Assembly (NCBI GenBank): GCA_034509735.1
Contig: JACGWO010000005.1
Location: 24,298,383 to 24,362,382, forward strand
Direction of reading: 5' to 3'
DNA: 64,000 nt
Source of the DNA: Sesamum alatum
Taxonomy: Eukaryota; Streptophyta; Magnoliopsida; Lamiales; Pedaliaceae
The first letter of the stretch is position 1; each line of letters opens with the position of its first letter. A program made the position numbers and the translations under genes. A model generated the notes under the pieces. That model had not been told where the DNA came from, did not search any database, and was given only the letters and a program-made list of their open reading frames with translations. Positions 47,577-60,404 of the stretch are shown piece by piece.

Positions 47577-49363
47577 TGTTAGAATAGGTGACCATGTAGC
47601 CAACCTTGGCAGGCAAAATGTAACCTATGTTTAGACAATTTCAGGGATTTGATAAATCATTAATGAATAACTAGTGATATTCATTTGGCATTACTTTTTT
47701 TGTGTTCACTTTATCTACTTTATACTTATCTGTTCACTACGCAAACAAAGCCCACGGACTGAAAACATATTTCGGGGACTGGGACTACGCTTGGAGGTAG
47801 GTCCATGAAATCAGTCCTGCCGAATCAGTCCGAAAATCTCCAAGTCAAGAAATCTCGAAAATGGGTACCGAGATTCCCTTTGAGACTTGCACTAAGCATC
47901 TGCTATCGTATTTCATCGACGGGTGCCGAAGGTCGTCTAAGCAGTGTTAGTGGGTTAGCCTGCTAGGGAGCAGCTGACTGAGGTGACTCGCGGGAACCGT
48001 CTTATGGAGGACCTTGAGTAGGGTTAGCTAGGTATGACGGGTGTTCCCGGTTCCAACAGTACAGGTCAAGTCCTTTGATTTGAGGAACTGCTGAGTTTAC
48101 CTATATATCAGGGTTGTATCTTAGATATGGTGAGAGATTGCCAACAGGCACTTGAGTAGTCATAAGCCATATCTAGTGCAGCTCCAGTGTACAGAATGAC
48201 AGTAGCTTCCAAGAAAGGATCTGTCTCCTGTTAAAAGGTATTGACAGTCGAATCTCACATATGCTCTGTGCCTTGTCCCTAAAATCTGTGACCACAGGAA
48301 TATTCACCTAGTCTCTAGTGCCATGGACCATTGCTAGATGGCCACCCATGGTAACGGGCGGATTCTAGGAATCCGACCAAGTCTATCTGAAAGGTGAACC
48401 TAAAGAGTCACACACAATCCGCACACATTAAGTATTTAATTTAGAATTAAATATTTTGAGAAATGGAATGATTAAATTGGATTTAATCGGTCGTCAATTT
48501 TCTTGGAAAGAATTAATTCCTTTTTATTAGATAAAAGGGATTAATCTAATAAATTAAATTTATTAGAAAATTAATTTAATGGGCCTAGAATAAATATTTA
48601 TATTTATAATATTTATTTATTGCCCTTTGGAATATTTAAATAGGTTTTAAATATTCCATTAAATTAAATGAATGGTTGAGATTAAAAGGAGAGATGGATG
48701 GCTAGGATTAATTTGACTAGGACTTTGACTAGGTCAAAATCCTAGTCAAATTAGTCTTCTAGAGTTGGAGTTTGAAGAGGATTAAAATCCTCCTCTATAT
48801 ATAATCCTAGCCCCTTACCATAAGTGGGATGATGAATCTCCAACACACACTCTCGTCCGCCACTCTCTCTCTCTCTCTCTCTCTTTCCAAGAGTTGTTCT
48901 TTTCTGTTAACAATTGAACAAAAAGGAGGATTAATCCCGTTAAGTAATAACGTGTGATTGATTCGTCCTCTCCAAATAATATACACTTGTTCGTTCGCTA
49001 GCACGACGTACAAGATACATGGGCGGATTGCGGGTCACAATTTGGAGGATCTCACATACGAGATTTGGTGCAAATCGGGGAACAACGCGAGTACCGGTTA
49101 TAAGATGAAAATGACAAATCGGTAGGTCTCTTTTACGTTTTCGTCTCCTTTTCCTTTTCAAATCCTATGGCCTCCATGATTGCTTGCATGTTTTTTAATT
49201 CATGAGATACACCGAACACCCGGGAACTTCAAGGGCACACCCCTTGAATGTGTTTTATTTTACGTATAAAGCATGTTTAAATTCTGTAATTTAAATTTAT
49301 ACCGCGCTTCCGCATTCGCGCTATTTTCTGGGACGATCCACACGCCTCTATCAAAGGTTTTTA
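47577..49363 (+). mobile_element. Solo LTR D (A-type), TSD GTTGG
   Basis: It begins TGTTAGAATAGGTGACC and is flanked by GTTGG at 47572-47576 and 49364-49368. It ends TTTTTA where a TTTCA end is expected, another C-to-T change at the terminal CA. A TATA box (CTATATATAA) lies near 48794-48803, a (CT)n tract at about 48862-48885, and the CCATGG block at about 48319-48355. It is 1787 bp with no internal sequence, the product of LTR-LTR recombination. Confidence 0.93.
49228..49248 (+). other. LTR stem-loop, D version
   Basis: TTCAAGGG pairs fully with CCCTTGAA around CACAC. Confidence 0.72.
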
Positions 49364-49368
49364 GTTGG

Positions 49369-49844
49369 AATCGGGAACACAACATCATACCTAACCGACC
49401 CTATTCAAGGTGCTCCGTAAGACGGTTCCCACAAGTCACCTCAGTCAGCTGCTCCCTAGCAGGCCAACCCACTAACACTACTTAGACGACCCTCGTCACC
49501 CATCGATGAAATACGACAGCAGATGCTTAGTGCAAGTCTCAAAGGGAATCTCGGTACCCACTTTCGAGATTCCTTGACTTGGAGATTTCCAGACTGATTC
49601 GGCAGAACTGATTTCATGGACCTACCTCCAAGCGTAGTCCCAATCCCCGAAATGCGATTTTAGTCTGTGGGCTTTGTTTGCTTAGTGAACAGTTATATAA
49701 AGCAGATAAAGTGAACACAAACAAAGTAAATGCCAAATGAATTTCACTTCTTATTCATTAACGATTTATTAAAACCTCGAAATTGTTCAGACATAGGTTA
49801 CAATTCGCCTACCAAGATTGGCTACACGGTCACCTATTCTAACA
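49369..49844 (-). repeat. Copia C 5' LTR, U3 side
   Basis: The LTR of C resumes after D and ends CCTATTCTAACA at 49844. The next five bases, TGGTT, would be the flanking target site; the other copy is lost with the 3' end of C. Without D the LTR is about 1980 bp. Confidence 0.9.
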
Positions 49845-50127
49845 TGGTTACTTCCGCCTGCCCATCCGAACGGGGTGTTGCGAAGGTGCATACTTCCTGC
49901 TGGGGCGTGAATGACGTCGGCATGCTCCTGGCATCCTCGGAGTTCTACACTGAGCTCCATGCATCCTTACGCTCTGTAGGCCAGAGGTGACCTCGCTGCG
50001 GGGCATGGCATGCGAACACTCTACCTCTGGAGTGATCACACAGCCTCCCTCATCACGCTCTGCTTAGTCCTTGCCGAAGTATCCAAGATGTGGTTTGTAA
50101 GAAAAAAAACCTCTCCTATGCAGCTTA
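49845..50127 (-). pseudogene. Ty3/gypsy internal fragment, left of E
   Basis: It is contiguous with 60405 onward once E and one copy of its TSD (GCTTA) are removed, so it belongs to the same gypsy element further downstream on the minus strand. I cannot assign a domain to it. The left edge is the end of the C LTR, so C also inserted into this gypsy element. Confidence 0.6.
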
Positions 50128-52320
50128 TGAAGGGACAAGCGGATCCGCCCGGGAGCGCGAGCGGAAGCGAGAAAGCAAGAAATGTGCATAAATTTAAATC
50201 TAATTTAAATGAACGTGTCCCAAGGGGTGTACCCTTGGGTTCTCAACCGGGCGTTCCATGTAGAATGTGTAAATATTGAAACATATATAAAACACATAGG
50301 GCATAAATAGATTGTAAATCAACCAAAGCATAATAAAACCGTTACCTTTGATGATCTATGTGCACACGGCTACTTGCGTTGTTCCTTCTCCGGAATACTC
50401 ACGAAATCTAAACGTATGGATTCTCTAAAGGTGATCCACACCACACCGGAAGAAACACACTTTCTCCTTGCTAGAAGAAAACAGGTTTAATGAAGGAATC
50501 GGTTTAAGAGAATAACACTATGAATTAGTACTCTCTTAAACTTACTTTGGTCTTCTTCTTGATTCAAAACCAAATGAGAACACAAGTAGAAATGGGAGGA
50601 GAAAACCGAGAGTTGAGAGAGAGGAGAGGGCCGATTTTTTCTTCTTCTTTTTCCTAGAAAAAGATGAATAATGATTCACTTATGCTTGGTGTTGTATATT
50701 CTCATATATATATATATATGTAAATAATGTGATTATTGGAATGTGTCTAGGTTCATCCAAGGATGTCTAGATACATTCCAATCAATCAACATCAATTCTT
50801 CAATCAAGCCTACCAAATATTATGGTATGATCAAATCATACCAAAAAGGAAGGGCTTGATTGGAGTTGATTTGTCTCTTTCCAAAAAAGACATGTCAACG
50901 TACCACCTTGCATGAAACATGGCTGATTTTGCTTCCTCCAAGGGGGCATTTCGGCCATGTCTTGTTATGGGAAGAAGTCTAACTTCTTCCTATTAAAAAA
51001 TAGGAATTATTTCTCCTCTCTGGTCAAATTTAAGGGATCGGGTCTTATCGTAATCGAATCACGACGAACCCAACATTAAATCCAATTTAATGTCCATTTA
51101 AATTATTTCTGTTGATCTTTTAATCCAATTAAAAGATCCAACGTCTCAACGTCTCAACTTTCCATATTTGATCGAAAATCCAATTTACCGATTAAACAAA
51201 GGCCCGATACAATATCGGCCAGTCCATCCAATGGACTTTCCCTTAAGTCTAATTACTTATTTATCCTTCGAGATTAACTCCAAGTCAATCTCTTAACCTC
51301 CTCGGTGATTTGTGTGTGACCCTTTAGGTTCACCCTCAGCTAGACTTAGGCCCGTGTCCCACAAGGGCCCGTTACCATGGATGGCCATCTAGCAATGGTC
51401 CATGGCACTACAGACTAGGTGAATTGGCATGAACATTTAGGCGCCAATTCCGCACGGGTACGATCCTTCCATCTACCGTCTCCTGGCCTTAGTCTAGGGT
51501 ATGGAATTGGTCGTCGATTCCCTTCCTTGACTAGGCATCTATGCTTAATACTCGGGACCACGTATGCTTCATTGCGTCGACACAGGAAACCATTCCCTGT
51601 TCGACCAACCATTGTTGCCATAGCTTTAAACAGCATGAACGTGTCTCCGAGTGCATAGGAGATACCTCTGTCACATATTGACAGGGGACGGATCCTCTTC
51701 CTGGAATCCACCGTCCTCGCTACACATTCCGACTGCACTGGACAAGGCTTATGATAATCATCTTACAGAATGATCACCTCTCGCCAGATCCAAGATACAA
51801 CCGTCCTGTGCACACGACTGCCATGATCCCTCAAGTCTGAGGATTACTCCCGTACTATCGAAACCGGGGAAAAACAATCATACCGACCAAGCCTCCAAGG
51901 CTTCCATATGATGATCCCCGCAAGTCAGTCCAATCGGCTTGACCCCAGTCAACCAACCCATCAAACATGACACTCATCCAATGAACACGACTCTTGATGC
52001 AAGTCTCAATAGGACTCTCGATGTCCTGTCTCGAGGTCCTCGACTTGGAACGTTTCAGACCCAACTCTAAATCAGTTGGTTTCATGACCACCATCCAATG
52101 CGTGGCCCAACTGCACGAGTTGTTAACCGTGGTTTGTGGGCTTTGTTGCGATATAAGTAAAACACCGTTTTAACAAATGTGAAATGAGCGCAACAAAGTA
52201 AGCACCAGAAGTGACGAATACTCATTTTATTCATCACATAATAATATTACGTTTACATCGAATTGTATAATAGGTTACAAATCGCCAAACCTATTGGCTT
52301 TCTGGTCACCTATTCTAACA
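50128..52320 (-). repeat. Copia E 3' LTR
   Basis: It runs from TGAAGGGACAAGCGG to CCTATTCTAACA, 2193 bp. The CCATGG block is at about 51373-51413. It contains a (TA)n tract near 50703-50718. Confidence 0.93.
50219..50239 (-). other. LTR stem-loop, E 3' LTR
   Basis: CCCAAGGG pairs fully with CCCTTGGG around GTGTA (plus-strand reading). Confidence 0.72.
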
Positions 52321-52334
52321 ATCTCCCACTTGAC
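52321..52334 (-). promoter_or_regulatory. Polypurine tract of E
   Basis: ATCTCCCACTTGAC on the plus strand is purine-rich on the minus strand and lies between the pol end and the 3' LTR. Confidence 0.8.
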
Positions 52335-55300
52335 CTAAAGCCAATCACCCATTGACCTCAAACCCATCTTATCCAGATGTTGAGTATGGGCAACTTGCGA
52401 CACGGGCTTAGTAAGTGGATCTGCTATGTTTTCTGCAGAGCTAATTCGGTCCATTCGAACGTCGCCCCTGCTAACCATCTCTCTGAACAGATGGTAGCGT
52501 CTAAGAATATGCTTGGATCGATGATGAGATCTCAGTTCCTTTGCTTGCGCTATAGCCCCGTTGTTATCGCAAAAGATAACTACTGGCTCAGCGATGCTAG
52601 GTACTACACCCAACTCTTGGATATAGCTCTTCATCCAAACCGCCTCCTTAGCAGCTTCCGAAGCTGCTATGTATTCAGACTCTGTGGTGGAGTCCGCCGT
52701 GGTAGCCTGCTTGGAACTCTTCCAAGCAACCAAGCCACCTTTAAGTCTGAACACATAACCAGACTGAGACTTGGCATCATCGTCATCCGACTGGAAGCTA
52801 GCATCGCTATAGCCTTCCAGTATCAACTCTCCACCGCCGTAGATCAAGAACATGTCCTTAGTCCTTTTCAGGTACTTCAGGATAGTCTTGACTGCACTCC
52901 AGTGTGCCTCCCCGGGACACGACTGATATCGACTAGTTACGCTCAAACCGAAAACCACATCAGGCCTAGTGCACTGAACAACATACTGTATGTTGCATAC
53001 AGCTGAAGCATAGGGGATGTTCAACATCCGTTTAAGCTCCTCATCAGTCTTAGGAGACTGCTTCTTGGATAACTTAATTCCATGCCTCATAGGAAGGAAT
53101 CCTCATTTTTGAGTTCTCCATCTTGAATCTCTTCAAGACTTTCTCAATATACGAGGACAGGGCCATTCCTAACATCCTTTTAGATCTATCCCTGTAGATC
53201 TTGATGCCAAGGATGTAGGATGCCTCGCCCATATCCTTCATGGAGAATTGCGTTGACAACCATGCTTTAGTGGTACCCAATATCTTAGCATCATTCCCAA
53301 TGAGCAAGATGTCATCCACATAAAGCACCAGAAACACAACTGAGCTCCCACTGATCTTCTTGTATATACAAGGGTCGGACTCATTCTTGACGAAATCATA
53401 TCCCCGTATGACTTCATCAAAACGTATGTTCCAGCTTTGGGAAACTCGTTTGAGGCCATAGATGGACCTTTAGAGACGGCAGACCTTCTGCTCTTCTCCG
53501 ACAGTTGCGAAACCTTCCGGCTGATGGATATAGATCTCTTCCTCTATGAAACCGTTGAGGAAAGCCGTTTTCAAGTCCATCTGCCATATTTCATAGTCAT
53601 ACCATGCTGCTATAGCAAGCAGTATCCGAATGGACTTAGTCATTGCTACAGGCGAGTAGGTTTCCTCAAAATCGACCCCGGGTCGCTGAGTGTAACCCTT
53701 CGCCACAAGCCTGGCTTTGAAGGTTGTAACCTCCCCGTCAACTCCATGCTTACGTTTATAGACCCATTTACACCCTACGGGTTTTACCCTTTTGGATGGG
53801 TCTACTAGGGTCCAAACCTGGTTTGTACCCATCGAGTCCATCTCGGATTTCATGGCCTCAAGCCACTTATCCGAATCGATGTCCGACATCGCTTCTCCAT
53901 ACGTCTTTGGATCATTATCCAACTGACCGATCAGGCCCAAAAATCCATACCTATCAGGTGCATGGGATACTCTGGCCGACCTACGGAGGACTGGAACAAT
54001 ATCAGTGGGAACTACTAGCTCAGATGTCACTGCCGCCTCATGGGGTACCTCACTTGATTCCTCAAGGAGTACCTCATCGCGTCGACTATCCGATGGAGAA
54101 CCCTTTTCCAAGAACACTGCATTTCGCGGGACAAAAACTTTTTGCTCGGAGGGATCATACCCCACAGTTTCTTTTGGATAGCCGATGAACCTGCATAAAC
54201 TAGACCTCCAGTTTATCTCCCACTAATCTCTTGACATGTGCGGGGCAACCCCACACTTTCAAGTATTTGTAGGAGGCAGGCTTGCCATGCCATATCTCAT
54301 ATGGCGTTTGGGATACCTTCTTAGATGGCGCCAAGTTCAAAACTTTGGCCGCCGTCTGAAGAGCATATCCCCAGAAGGAAAGGGGGAGTTCGGTAAAACT
54401 CATCATGGATCGAACCATGTCCAACAAGGTCTGATTCCTTCTTTCAGACACACCACTAAGCTGTGGTGTTCCAGGAGGGGTCCACTGAGAGAGAATCCCA
54501 TTCTCTTTTAGATAATCAGTAAACTCACCACTCAAATACTCTCCACCTCGGTCCGAGCGAAGGGCTTTGATCTTTCGACCGGTTTGGTTCTTTACTTCAA
54601 GTCTGTATTCCTTAAACCTTCCAAAGGCTTCAGACTTGTACCTCATCAGGTAAACATAACCGTACCGTGAGTGATCATCGGTAAAGGTTATGAAGTACGA
54701 GTACCCACCTCTAACCTGAGTATTTAGTAGGCCACAGACATCCGTATGGATTAAATCTAACAGACCACTGGCTAGCGTGCTTTGTCCAACAAAGGGTTTC
54801 TTGGTCATCTTTCCCTTCAGACAGGATTCACAGGTCGGTAGGTTGTCCAAATCGTCTATTTCTAGACTCTTTGAGTCCACCAACCTTCTTATCCTATCTT
54901 TAGAGATATGACCTAACCTCGCATGCTATATCTGTGCGTTATTATGATCATCACATTTTCATTTGTGTTCTGCAGTCATAATCCAATTAGACTATTGAAG
55001 TATGTACAGACCGTTGATCAATGTACCAAGTATATGAGAAATACCATCTTTAATAATGAAAAAACCATTTTTATTGATGGTAAATTCAAATCCCTCCTTA
55101 TCAAGGACCGGATGGAAATAATGTTTTTATTCATGCTAGGTATATAGAAACAGTGGTTCAGTACAATCCTAACATGACTATTAATAGCTAACTTTAGTGA
55201 CCCTACGGCTTCCGCAGCAACGGCCTTGCCATCGCCTAGCCTCAGGATCATCTCATCCTTGGTTAGCCTTCTGCTTCTTTGCAGTGCCTACAAATCATTG

Positions 55301-56238
55301 CAGATGTGAGCACCATACCCGGTATCCAATACCCATGAAGCAGAATTAGTAATCATATTTACTTCAACCACAAACATACCTGCGTTGGAGAGAAGTTGTG
55401 GGCACTCCCTTTTCCAATGCCCTTTCCCTTGGCAATGCATGCATACATCATTTGCCTTGGACCGCTGATAACCATGGGCCTTCCCTTTCCCTCTGCTCGG
55501 TCCTACCAGAGCAACAGGGACGCCCAGAGCGCGAGCAGGGGCCGCAACTGTCTTCCCCTTTCCCTTCTTCCTCTTCTAGTGTCCGGCCCTCTTGCCATTC
55601 GCCTTGGAGGTTGAAGCCTCTCCTATCAATATCGCCAACGCCGACTTGTGGGTCGTTGCCTCGTATTGGACCAGCATATTGATCAACTCATGAATAAACT
55701 TCTCAAGTCCGTTCATGTTGTAGTTTACAACAAACGGGTCATAGGACGAAGGAAGCGACTGAAGGATCACGTCAATGTACGTGTCATTGTTAAGCCCAAC
55801 TTTAAGGTCCTCGAGTTTCTCCACTAGGGAGAGCATCTTGACCCCATGACTTTGCACAGATGCTCCTTCAGCAAGCTTGGTGCCAAAGAATGCTTTTTTG
55901 GCAGCATATCTAATATGCCTATCCGGAACCGCATAAACCTCGTTCATGCGGAGCATTATGGCGGAGACGTTGTTCAGCCTTTCGTACTGCTTCTGGATGT
56001 CGTTAGACATTGAAGCCAGTATGATACTGCGTACTTTTTGGTTGTCCTCATGCCATTTCTCGAACGTCAAACGTTCTTCTGGCGTGGACCCGTCCGGTAA
56101 GTCGCTCGGCGACTCGTCCAAGATGTAGCCTTGGTTCTCGAACCCGAGGATGATCCTCAGGTTTCTCAGCCAGTCCGAGTAGTTCGTTCCGTTGAATTTT
56201 CTAGTCTCGAGTATCATGGTTAATGGGTTCTTAGACAT
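52335..56238 (-). pseudogene. Copia E Gag-Pol polyprotein, decayed
   Basis: The start at 56238 reads MSKNPLTMILETRKFNGTNY. Gag is open to a TAG at about 55573-55575, where related copies have Trp. Then come a basic stretch and a zinc knuckle CMHCQGKGHWKREC (near 55430). The protease WVLDTGYGAHICND (near 55325) has Tyr in place of the usual Cys after DTG, and a stop follows where Gln is expected. The integrase is open at 54200-54883 (CESC, HTDVCG, TDDHSRYG, SDRGGEYL, SERRNQTLL). A frameshift lies near 54200. RT is open at 53470-54165 and then broken by a stop near 53467. YVDDILLIGND is intact near 53300. Another shift lies near 53105. RNase H (52335-53090) is open to the normal end GDWL. Order and motifs are those of Ty1/copia; the copy is not functional. 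Confidence 0.92.
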
Positions 56239-58167
56239 ATCTACATTAATTAAAATGTAAAGCAGAAATTAGCAGATGATGGCAATATTATTGTTCAAGT
56301 TGAAGACTTGGCCTTTTAGTCTTTAACCCTCCCACTATTTGTACGAAAGTCCGCCACTCTCAAGCGGAGTTTCGGGAAACTATTTCCTAGTGGGCTCGGG
56401 ATCCACAAGCGTAATCTCCATGCCCCGCTTTTACAATTCACATGAAAAAGACCTCATGGGAGATATCCAATATCATTCTCATCCAATGAGATTCCCAAGA
56501 TATTTTGCCTCACCTATTCACATGGTTATGAGGACTCCAAGCGAACCATGTTACTCAGTGTTGGGCCCGACCCATCAACCAAATCATGCCTCAAACCGTC
56601 GTCCCCCACGACTCGTGAGATAGGAAAACAACGAGCGTAGTCTTTTTGTTCACAACAATGGTGCAGCTTTCCTCTAGTCCAAGTGTGCCACGACTCGTGA
56701 GACCACACTTGGGTAGTGGTAGCTTCCTCACCACATTGCTATGGATGGAAGGCTCAGACAGATCAAAATACCATTTTGATCCAAGTCCGTTCTGGGCCTA
56801 ATATTTTAATTTGGTCCAACCAAATGAGAGTTTGTGTGTGATCGAGAACTCATCACATTATGGTGTTTTAGCATGCATAAATATCAAATATTTAAAGCGA
56901 TAAATAAATATGCCGCATGCAGAAAACATAGCATACCCCTGTTATGATAATCACAAGCCCAACCTATGTGACCCACTGAGCCCGCAACGAGTCTATGGTC
57001 TGTCTAGGGTGGTCCTAAATTATTACAATAATAATATACCCATTGTCATTCCAATGGGCCTTGTAGTGCTCTTGTTTCACACCTTGATGCTCCTCGGGAT
57101 CTCCGACTCCAAATGCTTGTTGAAAATAAAACCTCTCCAATCCTATCTACTCTCATTACAACTGAAAGTAATACATTTGTAATAATAAAAACAAGCCTTA
57201 ACATCATGAGGCTGAAAATACGGGAGATGATAGTCCCAAAACAAGAGGCACGCAGGCCCCACCCAACAGAAAATAAATGATCATACATTCATCCATACAT
57301 AAGGTCTAGGGCTCATGTGATCATCCTATGTTGATTCCATCAACTCACATAACACAATTATTCCAAATAATTATGCATTAAACCAATGGATATTCCAAAT
57401 ACCCAAGTGATGTCCAACATCACAAAAGCATAAACATACAAATAATATGCAAAATTCAAATTTTAAATTTAATGGACATTTTAAACAATACATCCAATGC
57501 ATGTATTATCCCAAATTAATTAAGTAAATTTAATCTAAGGAATAATCCATTTATTCCAAAATAAAATATGCAAAACTAACATATTTTTAGAATAATGTGC
57601 AGAAAATATAAAAAATTAAATCTTTCAGAAAATGTCGAAAAAACGGCACAAAACGACCCAGCCGTAGTGCCTGCCGGCCAGCCGCGCGCACAGGCAGCAA
57701 GCCTGCACGCCCTGCGTGTGCACGCTCTGTGCCGCGCTGGCCTCGGCCGGCAGCGGCTGCCTGCGCACAGAGCGCGCGCGGCCGCCCCTGCCAGCACGCA
57801 TGCTGGCAAGCACATCGGCCAGGCCTGTGCGCTGGCATGAGCCCGCGCGCGCCCAGCAGTGCGCCTGCCAGCCAGTAACCGGCCGGCAGGGGCGGCAGCC
57901 AACCGCTGCCGCTGCTGTCCGATTCCCTTTTTTTTTTTTTCATGTTTTTCAACATCATTTCAGCACAAAAACAGTAATAATAATTCTGAAAATAGGCATG
58001 CATTTTTAGATCCAATCTAATAAAAATAAGCATGCCAAAAGTCCATCAAATTCAAACAATTGAATCATTATATTATTGATACATTTATGTAATCTAACAT
58101 GCCAATAAAATCATAAAAGCAAGTAGATCATGGCAAGCACATAGATCTATGCCCCTTACATTGAACC
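56239..58167 (-). other. Leader of copia E with CpG-rich island
   Basis: This non-coding leader is related to those of A, C and X but more diverged. It includes the shared CACGACTCGTGAGA stretches near 56590 and 56690. The CpG-rich island spans about 57655-57920. Open frames on both strands in the island look like composition effects. Confidence 0.72.
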
Positions 58168-58183
58168 GGGCTCTAATACCACT
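58168..58183 (-). promoter_or_regulatory. Primer binding site of E
   Basis: On the minus strand this reads GTGGTATTAGAGCCC, one mismatch to the initiator tRNA-Met complement, beside the 5' LTR. Confidence 0.85.
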
Positions 58184-60399
58184 TGAAGGGACAAGCGGAT
58201 CCGCCCGGGAGCACGAGCGGAAGCGAAAAAGCGAGAAAATGTGCGTAAATTTAAATCTAATTTAAATAAACGTGTCCCAAGGGGTGTACCCTTGGGTACT
58301 CAACCAGGCATTCGATGTAGGATGTGTAAATATTGAAACATATATAAAACACATAGGGCATAGATAGATTGTGAATCAACCAAAGCGTAATAAAACCGTT
58401 ACCTTTGATGATCTACGTGCACGCGGCTACTTGCGTTGTTCCTTCTCCAGAATGCTCACGAAATCCAAACGTATAGATTCTCCAAAGGTGATCCACACCG
58501 CACCGGAATAAACACACGTTCTCCTTGCTAGAAGAAAACTGGTTTAATGAAGGAATCGGTTTAATAGAATAACACTATGAATTAATGCTCTAAAACTTAC
58601 TTTGTTCTTTTTCTTGATTCAAAACCAAGTGAAGAACACAAGTGTAAATGGGAGGAGAAAACTGAGAGTTGAGAAAGAGGAGAGGGCCGATTTTTCTTCT
58701 TCTTTTTCCTAGAAAAAGATGAATAATGATTCACTTATGCTTGGTGTTGTATATTCTCATATATATACATAATTAATGTGATTATTGGAATGTGTTTAGG
58801 TTCATCCAAGGATGTCTAGATACATTCCAATCAATCACCATCAATTCTTCAATCAAGCCTACCAAATATTATGGTATGATCAAATCATACCAAAAGGAAA
58901 GGGCTTGATTGGAGTTGATTTGTCTCTTTCCAAAAAAGAGATGTCAACATACCACCTTGCATGAAACATGGCTGATTTTGCTTCCTCCAAGGGGGCATTT
59001 CGGCCATGTCTAGTTATGGGAAGAAGTCCAACTTCTTCCTATTCCAAAATAGGAATTATTTCTCCTCTCGGGTCATATTTAACAGACCGGGTCTTATGGT
59101 AATTCAATCACGATGAACCCAACATTAAATCAAATTTAATGTCCATTTAAATTATTTTCGTTGATCTTTTAATCCAATTAAAAGATCCAACGTCTCAACT
59201 TTCCATATTTAATCGAAAATCTAATTTACCGATTAAACGAAGGCCCGATACAATATCGGCCCGTCCATCCAATGGACTTTCCCTTAAGTAATCCAATTAC
59301 TTATTTATCCTTCGAGATTAACTCCAAGTCAATCTCTTAACCTCCTAGGTGATTTGTGTGTGACCCTTCAGGTTCACCCTCAGCTAGACTTGGGCCCGTG
59401 TCCCACAAGGGCCCGTTACCATGGGTGGTCGTCTAGCAACGGTCCATGGCACTAGAGACTAGGTGAATTGGCATGAACATTTAGGTGCCGATTTCGTATG
59501 GGTACGATCCTTCCGTCTACCGTCTACCGGCCTTAGTCTAGGGTACGGAATTGAGCGTTGGTTCCCATACTTGACTAGGCATCTATGCTTAATACTCGAC
59601 ACCACGTATGCTTCATTGCGTCGACATAGGAAACCATTCCCTGTTCGACCAACCACTGTGGCCACAACTTTAGACAGCATGAACGTGTCTCAGAGTGCAT
59701 AGAAGATACCTCTGTCACATATTGACAGGGGACGGATCCTCTTCTTGGAATCCACCGTCCTCGCTACACAGTCCGACTGCACTGGACAAGGCTTATATAA
59801 TCATCTTACAGAATGATCACCTCTCGCCAGATCCAAGATACAGCCGTCCTGTGCACGCGACTGCCATGATCCCTCAAGTCTAAGGATTACTCCCGTACTA
59901 TCAGAATCGGGGAAAAACAATCATACCCACCAAGCCTCCAAGGCTTCCATATGATGATCCCCGCAAGTTAGTCCAGTCGGCTCGACCGCAGTCGACCAAC
60001 CCATCAAGATCATGTAGGCGTCCCACGCCTGTCGCCGATGAAACACGGCACTCATCCAATGAACACGACTCTAGATGCAAGTCACAATAGGACTCTCGAT
60101 GCCCTGTCTCGAGGTCCTCGACTTGGAATGTTTCAGACCCAACTCTAAATCAGTTGGTTTCATGACCACCATCCAATGCGTGGCCCAACTGCATGAGTTG
60201 TTAACCGTGGTCTATGGGCTTTGTTGCGATATAATTAAAAACACCGTTTTAACAAATGTGAAATGAGCGCAACAAAGTAAGCACCAGAAGTGACGAATAC
60301 TCATTTTATTCATCACATAATAATATTACATTTACATCAAGTTATATAATAGGTTACAAATCGCCAAACCTATTGGCTTTCTGGTCACCTATTCTAACA
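58184..60399 (-). repeat. Copia E 5' LTR
   Basis: It runs from TGAAGGGACAAGCGG to CCTATTCTAACA, 2216 bp. The CCATGG block is at about 59415-59452. It is a close but clearly diverged match to the 3' LTR. Confidence 0.93.
58276..58296 (-). other. LTR stem-loop, E 5' LTR
   Basis: CCCAAGGG pairs fully with CCCTTGGG around GTGTA (plus-strand reading). Confidence 0.72.
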
Positions 60400-60404
60400 G
60401 CTTA

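Larger units (their letters stand above)
50128..60399 (-). mobile_element. Copia E, full-length structure, TSD GCTTA
   Basis: The 10,272-bp element has both LTRs, PBS, leader, gag-pol remnants and polypurine tract in order. It is flanked by GCTTA at 50123-50127 and 60400-60404. It defines the second LTR subfamily, to which solo LTR S also belongs. Decayed coding sequence and visible LTR differences, including about 40 bases present near 60007-60047 but missing near 51965, make it older than A. Confidence 0.95.
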
